Source: Clostridia bacterium (GTDB lineage: Bacteria > Bacillota > Clostridia > Christensenellales > DTU072). Taken from it: 64,000 nucleotides of DNA. Position numbers and translations under genes: made by a program. Positions 34,072-43,930 of this stretch are shown piece by piece. The DNA lies in contig JAEDHK010000002.1 in assembly GCA_016297005.1 (NCBI GenBank), positions 124,001-188,000 of the forward strand, given 5' to 3'. The stretch's first letter is position 1, and each line of letters begins with the position of its first letter. The notes under the pieces are model-generated. The model was not told where the DNA came from. It saw only the letters and a list, made by a program, of their open reading frames with translations, and did not search any database.

Positions 34072-34946
34072 TATTTGCCCCTTTCTTCCATAATGATCTT
34101 AATTTCGCTTTCGTTAATACCGACCATCGCTTCGCCTAAATCCTCGGAGAGTTCAGCAAGCATTTTTGCGTCTTTATAGTTGGTTACGGCCTTAACAATT
34201 GCCGCCGCTCTCTTTTCAGGGTTGCCGCTCTTGAATATGCCCGAACCTACAAACACGCCTTCTGCACCGATCTGCATCATAAGCGCCGCATCGGCGGGAG
34301 TAGCGATGCCGCCTGCCGCAAAGTTAACAACGGGCAGTTTTCCGTTCTCGTGAACGTATTGAATCAAGTCGTAGGGTACCTGCAAAGTCTTAGCCGCTTC
34401 GTATAACTCGTCCCGGGAAAGAGAAACAACCCTTCTGATTTCAGCCTGCATTGCTCTCATATGTCTGACGGCCTGAACGACGTCGCCCGTACCGGGTTCT
34501 CCCTTGGTTCTTATCATAGAAGCACCCTCGGCAATACGCCTTAAAGCCTCGCCCAGGTCTCTTGCGCCGCATACAAAGGGCACGTCGAACTGCGTTTTAT
34601 CTATGTGGTACTTGTCGTCGGCAGGAGAAAGCACTTCGCTCTCGTCGATATAATCGATCTCAATTGCTTGCAAAATCTGCGCTTCTGCAAAGTGACCGAT
34701 ACGACATTTAGCCATGACGGGAATGGATACCGCTTCCTGAATACCTTTAATCATCTTGGGGTCGCTCATGCGGGAGACGCCGCCTGCCGCCCTGATATCC
34801 GCAGGAATTCTTTCCAACGCCATAACTGCGCAAGCGCCTGCTTTTTCTGCAATTCTTGCCTGTTCGGGCGTAGTAACGTCCATAATAACGCCACCCTTGA
34901 GCATTTGCGCAAGGTTTTTATTTAATTCGTATCTTGTATTATCCAT
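34071..34946 (-). CDS. pdxS: Pyridoxal 5'-phosphate synthase lyase subunit
   Basis: 291 residues, full length. KGGVIMDVTTPEQARIAEKAGA at the start, the Schiff-base lysine in VMAKCRIGHFAEAQ, EVLSPADD and FAAGGIATPADAALMMQ. PdxS condenses ribose-5-phosphate, glyceraldehyde-3-phosphate and ammonia into PLP. The ATG at 34946 follows AAAAAGGAC and yields the normal N-terminus; a longer reading to 34988 would run into the promoter. Confidence 0.97.
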   Translation of the reverse strand: MDNTRYELNKNLAQMLKGGVIMDVTTPEQARIAEKAGACAVMALERIPADIRAAGGVSRMSDPKMIKGIQEAVSIPVMAKCRIGHFAEAQILQAIEIDYIDESEVLSPADDKYHIDKTQFDVPFVCGARDLGEALRRIAEGASMIRTKGEPGTGDVVQAVRHMRAMQAEIRRVVSLSRDELYEAAKTLQVPYDLIQYVHENGKLPVVNFAAGGIATPADAALMMQIGAEGVFVGSGIFKSGNPEKRAAAIVKAVTNYKDAKMLAELSEDLGEAMVGINESEIKIIMEERGK

Positions 34947-34987
34947 TTTATTAAAGTCCTTTTTGTTTTTATTTGGTACCATTAGCA

Positions 34988-35015
34988 ATTATACTCCATT
35001 TTGATATTATTGAAA
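34988..35015 (-). promoter_or_regulatory. Promoter of pdxST
   Basis: Minus strand TTTCAA (35010-35015), 16 bases, TATAAT (34988-34993). Confidence 0.55.
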
Positions 35016-35039
35016 TAGCCAAAATAAATAAATTTTATA

Positions 35040-35219
35040 TTACCAGATTGTCGGAATACAAATTGAATAATTTGCGAAAAATCGAAAGATATGTTCCGTC
35101 GGTTCTGCTCCGAAAACGAACCTCGCTACCGATAATTTCATTTTATAAATTCTCTCAAATATGCCCACTTAGAATTGGCCGTCGTAATATACGGTTAAAC
35201 CGATTGAAATTTCTTCCAT
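35040..35219 (-). pseudogene. Broken yjdF/DUF2992 gene
   Basis: From the ATG at 35219, behind GGGGGAG, the frame reads MEEISIGLTVYYDGQF, stop TAA (35169), then VGIFERIYKMKLSVARFVFG and AEPTE. LTVY-DGQ(F/Y)WVG-xE is the N-terminus of DUF2992 proteins (YjdF); the stop stands where the conserved Trp belongs. After AEPTEH the match fades, and a shifted frame (LFNLYSDNL) looks better, so a frameshift is likely as well. Intact members are about 140 residues; only about 60 codons remain. In other genomes yjdF often follows a riboswitch, but the 70 bases upstream are too short. Confidence 0.7.
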
Positions 35220-35291
35220 AAAAAAATCTCCCCCTATCGCATCTGCGATACGAGGAAGCTCCTGCTTGTCTTTCGGGATCTTGCGGCTTAA

Positions 35292-35324
35292 AAAAAACAG
35301 GAGCAATCGTCCTGTTTGTTTTTT
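35292..35324 (-). terminator. Terminator of tRNA-Pro
   Basis: Minus strand: AAACAGGA pairs with TCCTGTTT, followed by a long T run. Confidence 0.8.
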
Positions 35325-35401
35325 TGGTCGGAGTGACTGGACTTGAACCAGCGGCCTCATGGTCCCGAACCATGCGCGCTACCAAACTGCGCTACACCCC
35401 G
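35325..35401 (-). tRNA. tRNA-Pro (anticodon CGG)
   Basis: 77 bases with encoded CCA. Acceptor CGGGGTG pairs with CACTCCG (one G-T pair), D arm GCGC/GCGC region, anticodon stem CATGG/CCATG with loop TTCGGGA (CGG at 34-36), T loop TTCAAGT. Confidence 0.93.
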
Positions 35402-35514
35402 AAAACGCATCTATTTTATACCGTTTTTTTCTTTTTTGCAAGCGTTTTGCTTGAAAATCTTTTTTCGCCCTTTCCTTATTTGTTTCTTAGCTTCAAAAAA
35501 TAAAAAAATCGTTG

Positions 35515-35544
35515 TTGACGGCGTTTGATATTTTATGATATTAT
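35515..35544 (+). promoter_or_regulatory. Promoter of the giant LRR lipoprotein gene
   Basis: TTGACG (35515-35520), 18 bases, TATTAT (35539-35544), 60 bases before the start. Confidence 0.6.
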
Positions 35545-35603
35545 ATAATAAATATTATGTTCGCCACGCGCGATACGCGCGCGAGCGCAGGTGTAATCGG
35601 GTT

Positions 35604-38600
35604 ATGAAAAAGAAACTTCTCATTTGTTTTTTCGTCGGCTTGCTCGCCCTTCTTTCGATCGGCGTTCTTGTCTCATGCAACGAATATAAGCCCGTCGACG
35701 TACCCACGCCGGATATCATCGGCGGCGACGCCGAAAACTGCGAGCACGAATACGACGAGGGCGTCTTTTTCGAGGCGACCTGTCTTGTACGCGCGCATAC
35801 CAAACACACGTGTAAAAAATGCAACAATTCTTACGTAATCTATGAAGGAGAATTCGGCCCTCACATCGAGGCGACGCGACACATTGCCGGAAAAAACTGT
35901 TTATCCTTCGGTTGCACCGAAACCTATTGCACCGTATGTAATAACATTTTATCCACCGAGTACGATACGGAGTACGGTCCGCACTCTTACGTGAATACCA
36001 ACCGAAAAGTCGCCGGAGATTGCAAAACTATCGGATACACCGTCTTAAAAACCTGTTCCGTCTGCAAAGAACAGATCATCGAAGCAGGAACGTACGGGGA
36101 TCATAAATTAGGCAAAGCCGTCCACGTCGACCCCACCTGCGTTTCCGAAGGATACGACGAAGCTACTTGCACCGTCTGTAACCAATATAAAGAAAAATAT
36201 AACGTCGTACCGCCTTCGGACCACGATCTCAAAGAAGTTACCATGCCCGGCGCCGATTGCCAACATCTGACCGTCATCCTGTCGCGCTGTGTTAGATGCG
36301 ACTACGAAAAAACGACGGAAACCTCTCTTTACGGACCTCATGCCTTTGCGTCCGTCGACGGAGACACGCACGCTTGTTCCGTCTGCGGAACGTCCTCCTC
36401 TCATAACGTCGTTATAAAAAGCGTTTCGGACGCGGAGCATATGAGCTATTGCGACGTTTGCGGCCGTAGGCACGAAACTCAGACGCACAGTTACGGCTCG
36501 CCCGTTACGGTGGACGCGACTTGCACGCAAAACGGCTTGTCCACCTATTCTTGTAACGTGTGCGGGCATACTCATTCCGTCGTTCTCCCCGCAAAGCACG
36601 ACTTCCGTTTGTCGACGGTTACCCTATCCTCCTGTGATAAAAACGGAGACGCTACCATTGTTTGTTCTTCTTGCGGAAAGACGGAAAAAGCCCCTTTCTT
36701 CGCCCCGTCCGATTCTTCGGCGGTCGGCGTTGCTCCCGTCGTGTCGCTTCTTCCCGGCGCGCCCATAGGCAGCGGCGGCGAATACGTCTATTTCGGGTCT
36801 TATCCCTCCACCCGCGTCGTTCTGCCCACGATAACGAGCGTTCTGAATTCTTTGGCCGGCAATTTGCCTACGCCAAGTGACAACGCCGATTGGCGTCTCG
36901 CTTCTTATTGCGGAAACTCCGCCTATTCATGGTATATCGACGTAACTCACGGCGGAGAAAAATACAGGGGATTGTATTTTACCGCCTATCGCCCCGCTCT
37001 CCTCTCCGATCAACCGGGCGCCGAACGATCTTATGTGGACGATAACGGCTACCTTGCGGGGACGGTCTATTGGTTCAGATACGAAAGTCTCCGTTGGAAG
37101 GTCCTTTCTTCCGATAACGGTTATATTCTTTTCTCCCACGCCATTACGGACGCACAGGCTCTCGGCGCTTCGCTGTCCTCCTGGGATAATTGCTCCCTGA
37201 AAGGTTATTTGGACGAAGAATTCTTTACCGTCGCTTTTTCCGACGAAGAAAAAGCGTCTGTGATCGCTACGTCCTTACTGTCGGATTCCGATCTGAAAAA
37301 CGCCGACTACGGATTCCTCGGCAAAAACGTCTACGACGAAGCGCTTTGTTTACAGACGACCGACTATGCCAAAGCGCAAGGGGCTCTTACCGGCGCGTTT
37401 TGGCTTACTCCTTCTTCCTCGACCGGAACGTACGCTCTTTCCTCTTACGGTTACGCGCTCGACCGCGCGCCCGGGCATAATTTTTCGGAAACGATCGATC
37501 CGTCCAACCTGCGCTCGCAAGCCACGTGCGTCGCGTACGCCACCTACTATAAGGTTTGCTCGGTCTGCGGAAAACTTTCGGAAGAATATTTCAGCGACGA
37601 AGCGAACGGCTACGCCCTCCATTCTTACGCCTACTCTTATACGCCCGTTCTGCATAAATACGCATGTTCCGTCTGCGGAGAGGAGCTTCTGGAAGAGGAC
37701 CATACGCTTACTCACACGGACGAACAGAACGGTCTGCATCATCGTTCCGTCTGTTCGGTCTGCGGTTATAACGCTCGGGAAGAACACGCTTTCAACGAAA
37801 GCGCCTGCTCGCTGTGCAATGTATCGAAGGTGTCGTATACCGCTTACTGGGACGTTTCCGGCGGCACGTACGACGTCGTCGCTTATTTAAACGGCACGAC
37901 TCTGACCATCCTCGGCCGTGGGGAAATGTCCGATTATTCGACGCAGTCGCTCCCGCCCTATTCTTCTTATTCCCACACGATTACCGACGTCGTCTTCGGC
38001 GAAAACGTCACTTCGATCGGAGCGTATGCCTTTTACGGTTTTTCAGCCCTGACCTCCGTGACCGTTCCCGAACAGATCGAAAAGATCGGCAAGTGCGCTT
38101 TCGCTCATGCCGAAAAGGTATCGTTGCTGCATTTTAAAGCCGTTTCCTGCGGTTCTTTCCCGGCGAACAATAACGTCTTTGCCAACCTGGGCGCAAACAG
38201 CGCCTCTTTGTCCGTTGTGATCGGCGAAAACGTAACGACCGTCCCGGACTGTTTCCTTTATCCCTCCGCGGACGCCTTGCCGTCGGTCACGTCTTTGACC
38301 ATCGAAAGCGAATGCCTTACTTCGATCGGCGATTACGCTTTTTATAATCTGTCTTTACCGACCGACGTTTCTCTTCCTGATGTCCGTTCGATCGGCGATT
38401 ACGCTTTTTACGGAAACGCCGCCGCCACCTCTTTTATGCTCGGCGGCGAGCTTACTTCGGTCGGGAAATACGCCTTTTATCAGTGCGAAAACGCGACCTT
38501 CCGCGCCGGATCATACTTTACGTCGGTCGGAGAATACGCTTTCTATAATTGCCGCGGTCTCTCGTCCGCTTGTCTGAACGTCAATATCGTTCCCGACTAT

Positions 38601-41600
38601 GCTTTTTTCAATACCGGATTGGACGTTCTTATGTTGTCCGAAGCGCCGACTTTCATCGGCAAGTATGCCTTTTATAACGCGCCGCTTACGACTGTACTGA
38701 ACGCCGATCTCTCGTCCGGGAATCTCCTGCTTTCCGCTTCTTACGTAGGCGACTGCGCTTTCTTCCAATCGCAAATAGGCGGAGACCTTTCGTCGGACAA
38801 TCTCGTTTCCGTCGGAGAAAAAGCCTTCTATGGTTGCCGGAATCTATTGTCCGTCTCCGCTCCCGCGCTTTCTTCCATAGGCATATATGCTTTTGCCGAA
38901 TGCTCCGACTTAGGCGGCTTTTTTGCAGACGGCCTGACTTCCGTATCCGACGGTTGCTTCGCCGGCGATTCCGATTTGAGACGCCTCCGCTTCTCCTCGT
39001 CGTTAACGGACGTTGGAAAAGAGTCTTTCTTGTCTTGCTATCGATTGAATTCTTTTACGCTGCCGGCGACGCTCTCTTCCATCGGCACGAACGCCTTTAA
39101 AGGGTGCTTTACTCTCGTCGAAGTGGATAACCGCTCCTCTCTCGGCATAAAGGAGGGCGCGATCAGTAACGGTTACGTCGCCGCCTATACCAAACGTATC
39201 TACGACGGAAGGAACGACCTTTCCGCCCTGACGGAAGAAAACGGATTGATCCTCTTACAGACGACCGATACTTCTTTGATCGTCGGTTACGACGCTCCCG
39301 GCAACGTGCTGGATCTTTCTTATGACGTAGCCGCTTATGCGTTCTATAAGGCCTCCGGCATCGAATCCGTTACCGTCCGCAACGGCAAAACCGTCGGCCG
39401 TTTCGCCTTTTACGGAGCAAAAGACCTTACTTCCGTCCGTTTGTCCGGAACGGCGGGCACCGAGGCTTTCTCCTCTTGTGAAAATTTGTCCTTCGTCGCC
39501 ATCGGCGCCGGTTCTGCCATAGCCATCGACGCTTTTTCGGGCGACCTTCTTCGGGAGATCGCGTTCGATTCTTCTTTATTTACCTCCCTGAAAGAACTCT
39601 TTTCCGTTGTAGAAGCTCAGACGCTCCGTATGACTTCTTATACGGAAGGTTCCGTTCCTGCCATCGACGGATACTCGGGCGTTCAGGAAACGAACGAAGT
39701 CGTCTATACAAGCACGACGGAAATCGAGACAATCACGGCAAATATCACTCCTTCCGTTACTTACACGCTGAAAAAGATCCGTCCGAACGGATACAGCCTT
39801 TCGATTAACGGAACGGGTACTTTGCCCGACTTTACCGAAAATAACGTTCCTTGGGCCGATTATATCGAAGTCATAATCTCTTTGACCGTCGAAAGCGGCG
39901 TTACAAATATCGGCGCGTACGCCTTATACGGAGCGACTTCTCTCAGCGAGATCCTCTCTTTCGGCGACGTGACAAATATCGGCGACTACGCCTTTTTCGG
40001 TTGTGCGGCGCTCTCTTCCTGCGAACTGCCGAGCGGACTGACTTTGGTCGGAAACCATGCTTTCGAAAACTGCTCCTCGTTGCAAACGCTTTCTTTGCCC
40101 TCTTCTCTGACGAGCATAGAGAGCTATGCGTTCTCCGGGTGTTCTTCTTTGAAAAACGGAGCCGTCCTGCCCGAGGGCGTGACGAGCATAGGCTCGCATG
40201 CGTACGACGGGTGCGTATCTTTGACGGAGATTTCTTTGCCATATTCAATAACCTACCTGGGCGGATACGCCTTCGCCGATTGCCGATCCTTAACGCGTAT
40301 CGTCTATAACTGCGAAGATTGCGCCGACCTTGAAAGAGACAATTACCTGTTCTATAACTGCGGACAATCCGCGGACGGCATTACGTTAGTCATCGGCGAC
40401 GACGTCCGGTCTATCCCGGCCTATCTATTCAACCCCGTATTCAATTTGAAGTACGCGTCGCCTCGTATCCTCGCCGTTACCGTTCCGCATCCGCTGACCG
40501 TCGGCGACTACGCTTTCCGTAACGTCGGGGCCTCAGAGATCGACCTTTCTCTCGCTACCTCGATCGGCAAGGGCGTCCTGTCAGGCACTACGCCCGAGGT
40601 CCTTGTCCTAAAAGAACTTACAACCACGTTCGGCTATCTGTTCGGCGGCTCAAACGCCTCCGTCCCGGCAGAATTGAAGCGCGTCAAGTTTACTTCTTCC
40701 GCGTCCGTCCCCGATAACGCCTTCTCCGGATGCGCTCACCTTGTCTCGGTGACCTTGCCGTCCGGTAACGAGAATATAACCATCGGTCAGAACGCCTTCT
40801 ACGGTTGTCTTTCTTTAAGCTCGATATCCGTATCGGGAGACGGTATCTCCGTCGGGACGAGCGCCTTTTTCGGTTGCTCTTCTTTACAATCGGTATCCAT
40901 TTCTTCCTCCGATAAGAACGTAACCTTGGGCGAGCATGCTTTTGCCGAATGTTCCGCTCTGACCGAAGTCAGCGTCGATTGTTTATCGTCCGTCGGAACG
41001 GGCGCATTCTTGAAATGCAAACAGGTCTCCTCTTTCTCCTGCACGGGGCAAAACGTTGCCGTCCATCAAAGCGGCGACGCATTCGGACTGTACAGTCTCT
41101 CTTCTTTTGCCACCCTGATCGGATTCGTGGGGCCGGCGACCGGCTACGAGATCCCCGGTTCCGTCGGAGGAAAGACGGTCTCCGTGATCGGCGAAGAAGC
41201 TTTTGCTTCTCTCGACGGTCTGTACGAAGTCACTCTGCCTTCGACCGTCACTTCCGTCGAAGAAAAAGCATTCTTCGATTGCTCCTCGTTAAAAACCGTT
41301 GACTTCGGCGATAACGACGTCATGCGCGCCGTCGGCGTACAAGCGTTTGCCAAGTGCACGAACTTACGTAATATCGTCCTGCCCGCTTCTACACAGATCG
41401 TTTCGGAACGGGCGTTCGAGGATTGTTCCTCTCTGACATCTTTCTTACTTCCCGCCGAAACGAATACGCTCGGCGAAAGAGCTTTCGCTTCTTGTCGCAA
41501 ACTGAAAACTTTCTCCTTCGGCGGCAAAAAACTCGCCTCTCTGCCAACAGGGGCTTTCTCGTCCTGCGTTCTGTTGTCTTCCATCGACTTGCCGCAAGGT

Positions 41601-43679
41601 ATGGAAATCATCGGCGATAACGCTTTCGAGCAATGCTCGTCCTTGCTTTCCGTCACTTTGCCGACCGGCTTGAAGCAAGTTCGTTCTTATGCTTTCTCTC
41701 ATTGTAAAAACCTGACTGCGCTTTCCATCCCCAACTCGGTTATCACGTTGGGCGATAAGGTCTTTAACGGTTGCATAGGACTGGAAGAACTGCAATTCGG
41801 CACAGGAATCTCTTCTCTCGGCATGGGCATGCTCAGCGGATGTAAAAGCCTGCGCTCGCTTACGTTACCTTTCGTTGGCGCAACCAACGCCGAGTCGAAA
41901 ACCATCTATCCTTTCGGATATATCTTCGGCACCGCCTCTTACGACGGCTCCGTAAAAACGCCTCAATCCGTCATAGAGGTATCCACGTTCGGCGGAGAAA
42001 CGGTTTATACCTCGTCTTCGGTCACATATTACCTGCCCCAGGCGTTAAAAACGGTAACCATCAGAAGCGGCTCTATCAACGAAGGCGCTTTCTCCGGCTG
42101 CTCTTCTTTACAGACGGTCGATATCTCCGCCACCGGCGTACGCAAGATAAGCAAAAAAGCCTTCTCCGGGTGCAGCCAACTGACTAAGATCGTCTTCCCC
42201 GACACTTTGACGACCATCGAAGCGGAAGCCTTCTTTTATTGCTCGTCTCTAACCGACCTTCTTTTACCCGAACGTGTCAGCGACATCGACTTTGACGAAA
42301 GCGCATACGTCGCGAAATCGGCTTTTACTTATTCCGGGTATTATTCCAATCAACGCAACTGGGAAGAAGGCGTTTTCTATCTGAAAGTAAAACGCGGCTC
42401 CGGTTATGCGCTCTTTGCCGCGGACGCCCAGACGGGAACGGATCGTCCCTGTCACGTAAAAGAAGGAACAATACTGATCCTCGATAATGCTTTTGAAAAC
42501 AGTTCTTTTACCGAAGTATATCTGCCGTCGTCCGTTCAACGGGTCGGCGAAAACGTTTTGAAAGGCAATAGCCGTATCTCCGTACTATCGGTGCCTTTTG
42601 TCGGAAAGACTCCTTCCGAAAATAATTTCCTCGCCTATTTCTTCGGCGGCAAGTTGGATCCAACCGTTGCCGATCCCGAGTATAAAGTCAACTCCTCCCA
42701 GGATTACATACCGTCTTCTCTGACATCATTGATCCTGACCGGAAACGGCGCCGTTCCCGATCGCGTCTGCCATGGTTGCAGTCATCTCGCTTCCGTCGTG
42801 ATCGGCAACGGCTATACTTCCGTCGGAACGCAATCTTTTGCCGGCTGTCCTATCCTGGAAAGCGTTACCCTCCCCGACTCCATGAGCGTAATCGGCATGT
42901 ACGCTTTCGAGTATTGCACCTCGTTGCAATCCATTATTCTGCCCAACAGCGTTACCAACGTCAGAAAGGGTGCTTTTGCAAGCTGTACCGCCATGCGCTT
43001 CTATTCCGCTCCCTTCGTCGGGGCAACGCCCACGGGCAACACCTATCTCGGTTACGTCTTCTGCCCCTCGTCCGAGGAATCGCCCTCCGCGACCATGAAC
43101 GGCGATCTTGTGCCCGAGTCCCTGGAGATCGTATCCCTGAGCGGAAACTATTCTTCCGTCCCGGCAGGCGCCTTCTATGGGTGCAGATATATACGTACCA
43201 TCATTCTGAACGTCAACGCGTCCACCATCGGTTCCGACGCATTCTATAATTGCGCTTTACTTTCCGACGTTTATATCGTAGGCACGGGTAGCTATAAGGC
43301 AACGTACAGAGACAGCAATACTTCTCGTTACGAACACTTTGCCAACGCGTCGTTCCACCAGATCTATTTCGACTCGGAATCGGTCACACGTAACCTGTCC
43401 ACCATTCTGCAAGACAACACTTACGTCAACCGCCTCAATAGCAACGACACCTCTCTTACCATAGAGTCGACCAAATACGTTTCCTCCGATCCATCCGTCG
43501 CTGCCTTCCAATACGAATTTGACGAGAACGGAAACGGCGTCATAGAAGCCACGGAAAAGAAAGACCACTCTTCGGACGGCCTCGTCACTTTCTTCAAAAA
43601 AGGTACGACCGTCATCACGGTCACGGTCAAAACGACTTACTTTACCGTCTCCCTTTCCTACACGTTGACGGTCTCTTAG
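35604..43679 (+). CDS. Giant secreted BspA-type leucine-rich-repeat lipoprotein
   Basis: 2,691 residues from the ATG at 35604; the reading from 35535 would put a basic stretch before the signal peptide. Signal peptide with lipobox LVSC (Cys25). Residues about 38-385 are tandem units with CxxC pairs (TCTVCNQ, SCNVCGH, RCVRCDY) typical of clostridial surface proteins. Residues about 390-615 resemble DUF6273 (YVYFGSYP ... SLRWKVLSSDNGYILFSHAITDA). From about 770 to 2550 run dozens of LRR_5 units (SIGDYAFYGC-L-SV-LP pattern), with short non-repeat inserts. The last 80 residues look like a bacterial Ig-like domain (SSDPSVAAF ... GTTVITVTVKTTYFTVSLSYTLTV). LRR_5 proteins bind host or bacterial surface ligands. 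No LPXTG. Own promoter and terminator. Confidence 0.92.
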   Translation: MKKKLLICFFVGLLALLSIGVLVSCNEYKPVDVPTPDIIGGDAENCEHEYDEGVFFEATCLVRAHTKHTCKKCNNSYVIYEGEFGPHIEATRHIAGKNCLSFGCTETYCTVCNNILSTEYDTEYGPHSYVNTNRKVAGDCKTIGYTVLKTCSVCKEQIIEAGTYGDHKLGKAVHVDPTCVSEGYDEATCTVCNQYKEKYNVVPPSDHDLKEVTMPGADCQHLTVILSRCVRCDYEKTTETSLYGPHAFASVDGDTHACSVCGTSSSHNVVIKSVSDAEHMSYCDVCGRRHETQTHSYGSPVTVDATCTQNGLSTYSCNVCGHTHSVVLPAKHDFRLSTVTLSSCDKNGDATIVCSSCGKTEKAPFFAPSDSSAVGVAPVVSLLPGAPIGSGGEYVYFGSYPSTRVVLPTITSVLNSLAGNLPTPSDNADWRLASYCGNSAYSWYIDVTHGGEKYRGLYFTAYRPALLSDQPGAERSYVDDNGYLAGTVYWFRYESLRWKVLSSDNGYILFSHAITDAQALGASLSSWDNCSLKGYLDEEFFTVAFSDEEKASVIATSLLSDSDLKNADYGFLGKNVYDEALCLQTTDYAKAQGALTGAFWLTPSSSTGTYALSSYGYALDRAPGHNFSETIDPSNLRSQATCVAYATYYKVCSVCGKLSEEYFSDEANGYALHSYAYSYTPVLHKYACSVCGEELLEEDHTLTHTDEQNGLHHRSVCSVCGYNAREEHAFNESACSLCNVSKVSYTAYWDVSGGTYDVVAYLNGTTLTILGRGEMSDYSTQSLPPYSSYSHTITDVVFGENVTSIGAYAFYGFSALTSVTVPEQIEKIGKCAFAHAEKVSLLHFKAVSCGSFPANNNVFANLGANSASLSVVIGENVTTVPDCFLYPSADALPSVTSLTIESECLTSIGDYAFYNLSLPTDVSLPDVRSIGDYAFYGNAAATSFMLGGELTSVGKYAFYQCENATFRAGSYFTSVGEYAFYNCRGLSSACLNVNIVPDYAFFNTGLDVLMLSEAPTFIGKYAFYNAPLTTVLNADLSSGNLLLSASYVGDCAFFQSQIGGDLSSDNLVSVGEKAFYGCRNLLSVSAPALSSIGIYAFAECSDLGGFFADGLTSVSDGCFAGDSDLRRLRFSSSLTDVGKESFLSCYRLNSFTLPATLSSIGTNAFKGCFTLVEVDNRSSLGIKEGAISNGYVAAYTKRIYDGRNDLSALTEENGLILLQTTDTSLIVGYDAPGNVLDLSYDVAAYAFYKASGIESVTVRNGKTVGRFAFYGAKDLTSVRLSGTAGTEAFSSCENLSFVAIGAGSAIAIDAFSGDLLREIAFDSSLFTSLKELFSVVEAQTLRMTSYTEGSVPAIDGYSGVQETNEVVYTSTTEIETITANITPSVTYTLKKIRPNGYSLSINGTGTLPDFTENNVPWADYIEVIISLTVESGVTNIGAYALYGATSLSEILSFGDVTNIGDYAFFGCAALSSCELPSGLTLVGNHAFENCSSLQTLSLPSSLTSIESYAFSGCSSLKNGAVLPEGVTSIGSHAYDGCVSLTEISLPYSITYLGGYAFADCRSLTRIVYNCEDCADLERDNYLFYNCGQSADGITLVIGDDVRSIPAYLFNPVFNLKYASPRILAVTVPHPLTVGDYAFRNVGASEIDLSLATSIGKGVLSGTTPEVLVLKELTTTFGYLFGGSNASVPAELKRVKFTSSASVPDNAFSGCAHLVSVTLPSGNENITIGQNAFYGCLSLSSISVSGDGISVGTSAFFGCSSLQSVSISSSDKNVTLGEHAFAECSALTEVSVDCLSSVGTGAFLKCKQVSSFSCTGQNVAVHQSGDAFGLYSLSSFATLIGFVGPATGYEIPGSVGGKTVSVIGEEAFASLDGLYEVTLPSTVTSVEEKAFFDCSSLKTVDFGDNDVMRAVGVQAFAKCTNLRNIVLPASTQIVSERAFEDCSSLTSFLLPAETNTLGERAFASCRKLKTFSFGGKKLASLPTGAFSSCVLLSSIDLPQGMEIIGDNAFEQCSSLLSVTLPTGLKQVRSYAFSHCKNLTALSIPNSVITLGDKVFNGCIGLEELQFGTGISSLGMGMLSGCKSLRSLTLPFVGATNAESKTIYPFGYIFGTASYDGSVKTPQSVIEVSTFGGETVYTSSSVTYYLPQALKTVTIRSGSINEGAFSGCSSLQTVDISATGVRKISKKAFSGCSQLTKIVFPDTLTTIEAEAFFYCSSLTDLLLPERVSDIDFDESAYVAKSAFTYSGYYSNQRNWEEGVFYLKVKRGSGYALFAADAQTGTDRPCHVKEGTILILDNAFENSSFTEVYLPSSVQRVGENVLKGNSRISVLSVPFVGKTPSENNFLAYFFGGKLDPTVADPEYKVNSSQDYIPSSLTSLILTGNGAVPDRVCHGCSHLASVVIGNGYTSVGTQSFAGCPILESVTLPDSMSVIGMYAFEYCTSLQSIILPNSVTNVRKGAFASCTAMRFYSAPFVGATPTGNTYLGYVFCPSSEESPSATMNGDLVPESLEIVSLSGNYSSVPAGAFYGCRYIRTIILNVNASTIGSDAFYNCALLSDVYIVGTGSYKATYRDSNTSRYEHFANASFHQIYFDSESVTRNLSTILQDNTYVNRLNSNDTSLTIESTKYVSSDPSVAAFQYEFDENGNGVIEATEKKDHSSDGLVTFFKKGTTVITVTVKTTYFTVSLSYTLTVS

Positions 43680-43703
43680 TATCAGCGTATTATTCGCCTT
43701 CGA

Positions 43704-43731
43704 CCTTGCGTAACGACGCAAGGTTTTTTTT
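43704..43731 (+). terminator. Terminator of the giant gene
   Basis: CCTTGCGT pairs with ACGCAAGG, followed by eight T. Confidence 0.85.
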
Positions 43732-43821
43732 ATGAGTATTTCTTTTCTTCTTATCCTTATATAATATAAAGAAATCCGTTCTTTCCGTCCGAAAAAAACG
43801 TGCGAAAAAACGCTAAAATAA

Positions 43822-43850
43822 TTGACAAAGAGAGTAACAATATATATAAT
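43822..43850 (+). promoter_or_regulatory. Consensus sigma-A promoter of the polyamine operon
   Basis: TTGACA (43822-43827), 17 bases, TATAAT (43845-43850). The leader to the ATG at 43931 is about 75 bases. Confidence 0.85.
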
Positions 43851-43930
43851 ACGTTTTGTTTAGCTATGATAAACTTTTTTCTTACAATGCCTTAACTCAA
43901 AAGGCGTAAAAGAAGAATGGGAGAAAGCGC

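Noticed and set aside
35220..35291. yjdF-type riboswitch
   Set aside because: Only about 70 bases remain between the tRNA-Pro terminator and the start codon and no matching structure was seen.
35169..35360. 63-codon ORF MRPLVQVQSLRPKK... on the minus strand
   Set aside because: Its first part lies on tRNA-Pro and is a usual tRNA shadow; only the part from 35219 is real, as the broken yjdF gene.
35700..36700. CxxC units as DNA-binding zinc fingers
   Set aside because: They follow a lipoprotein signal peptide and so lie outside the cell.
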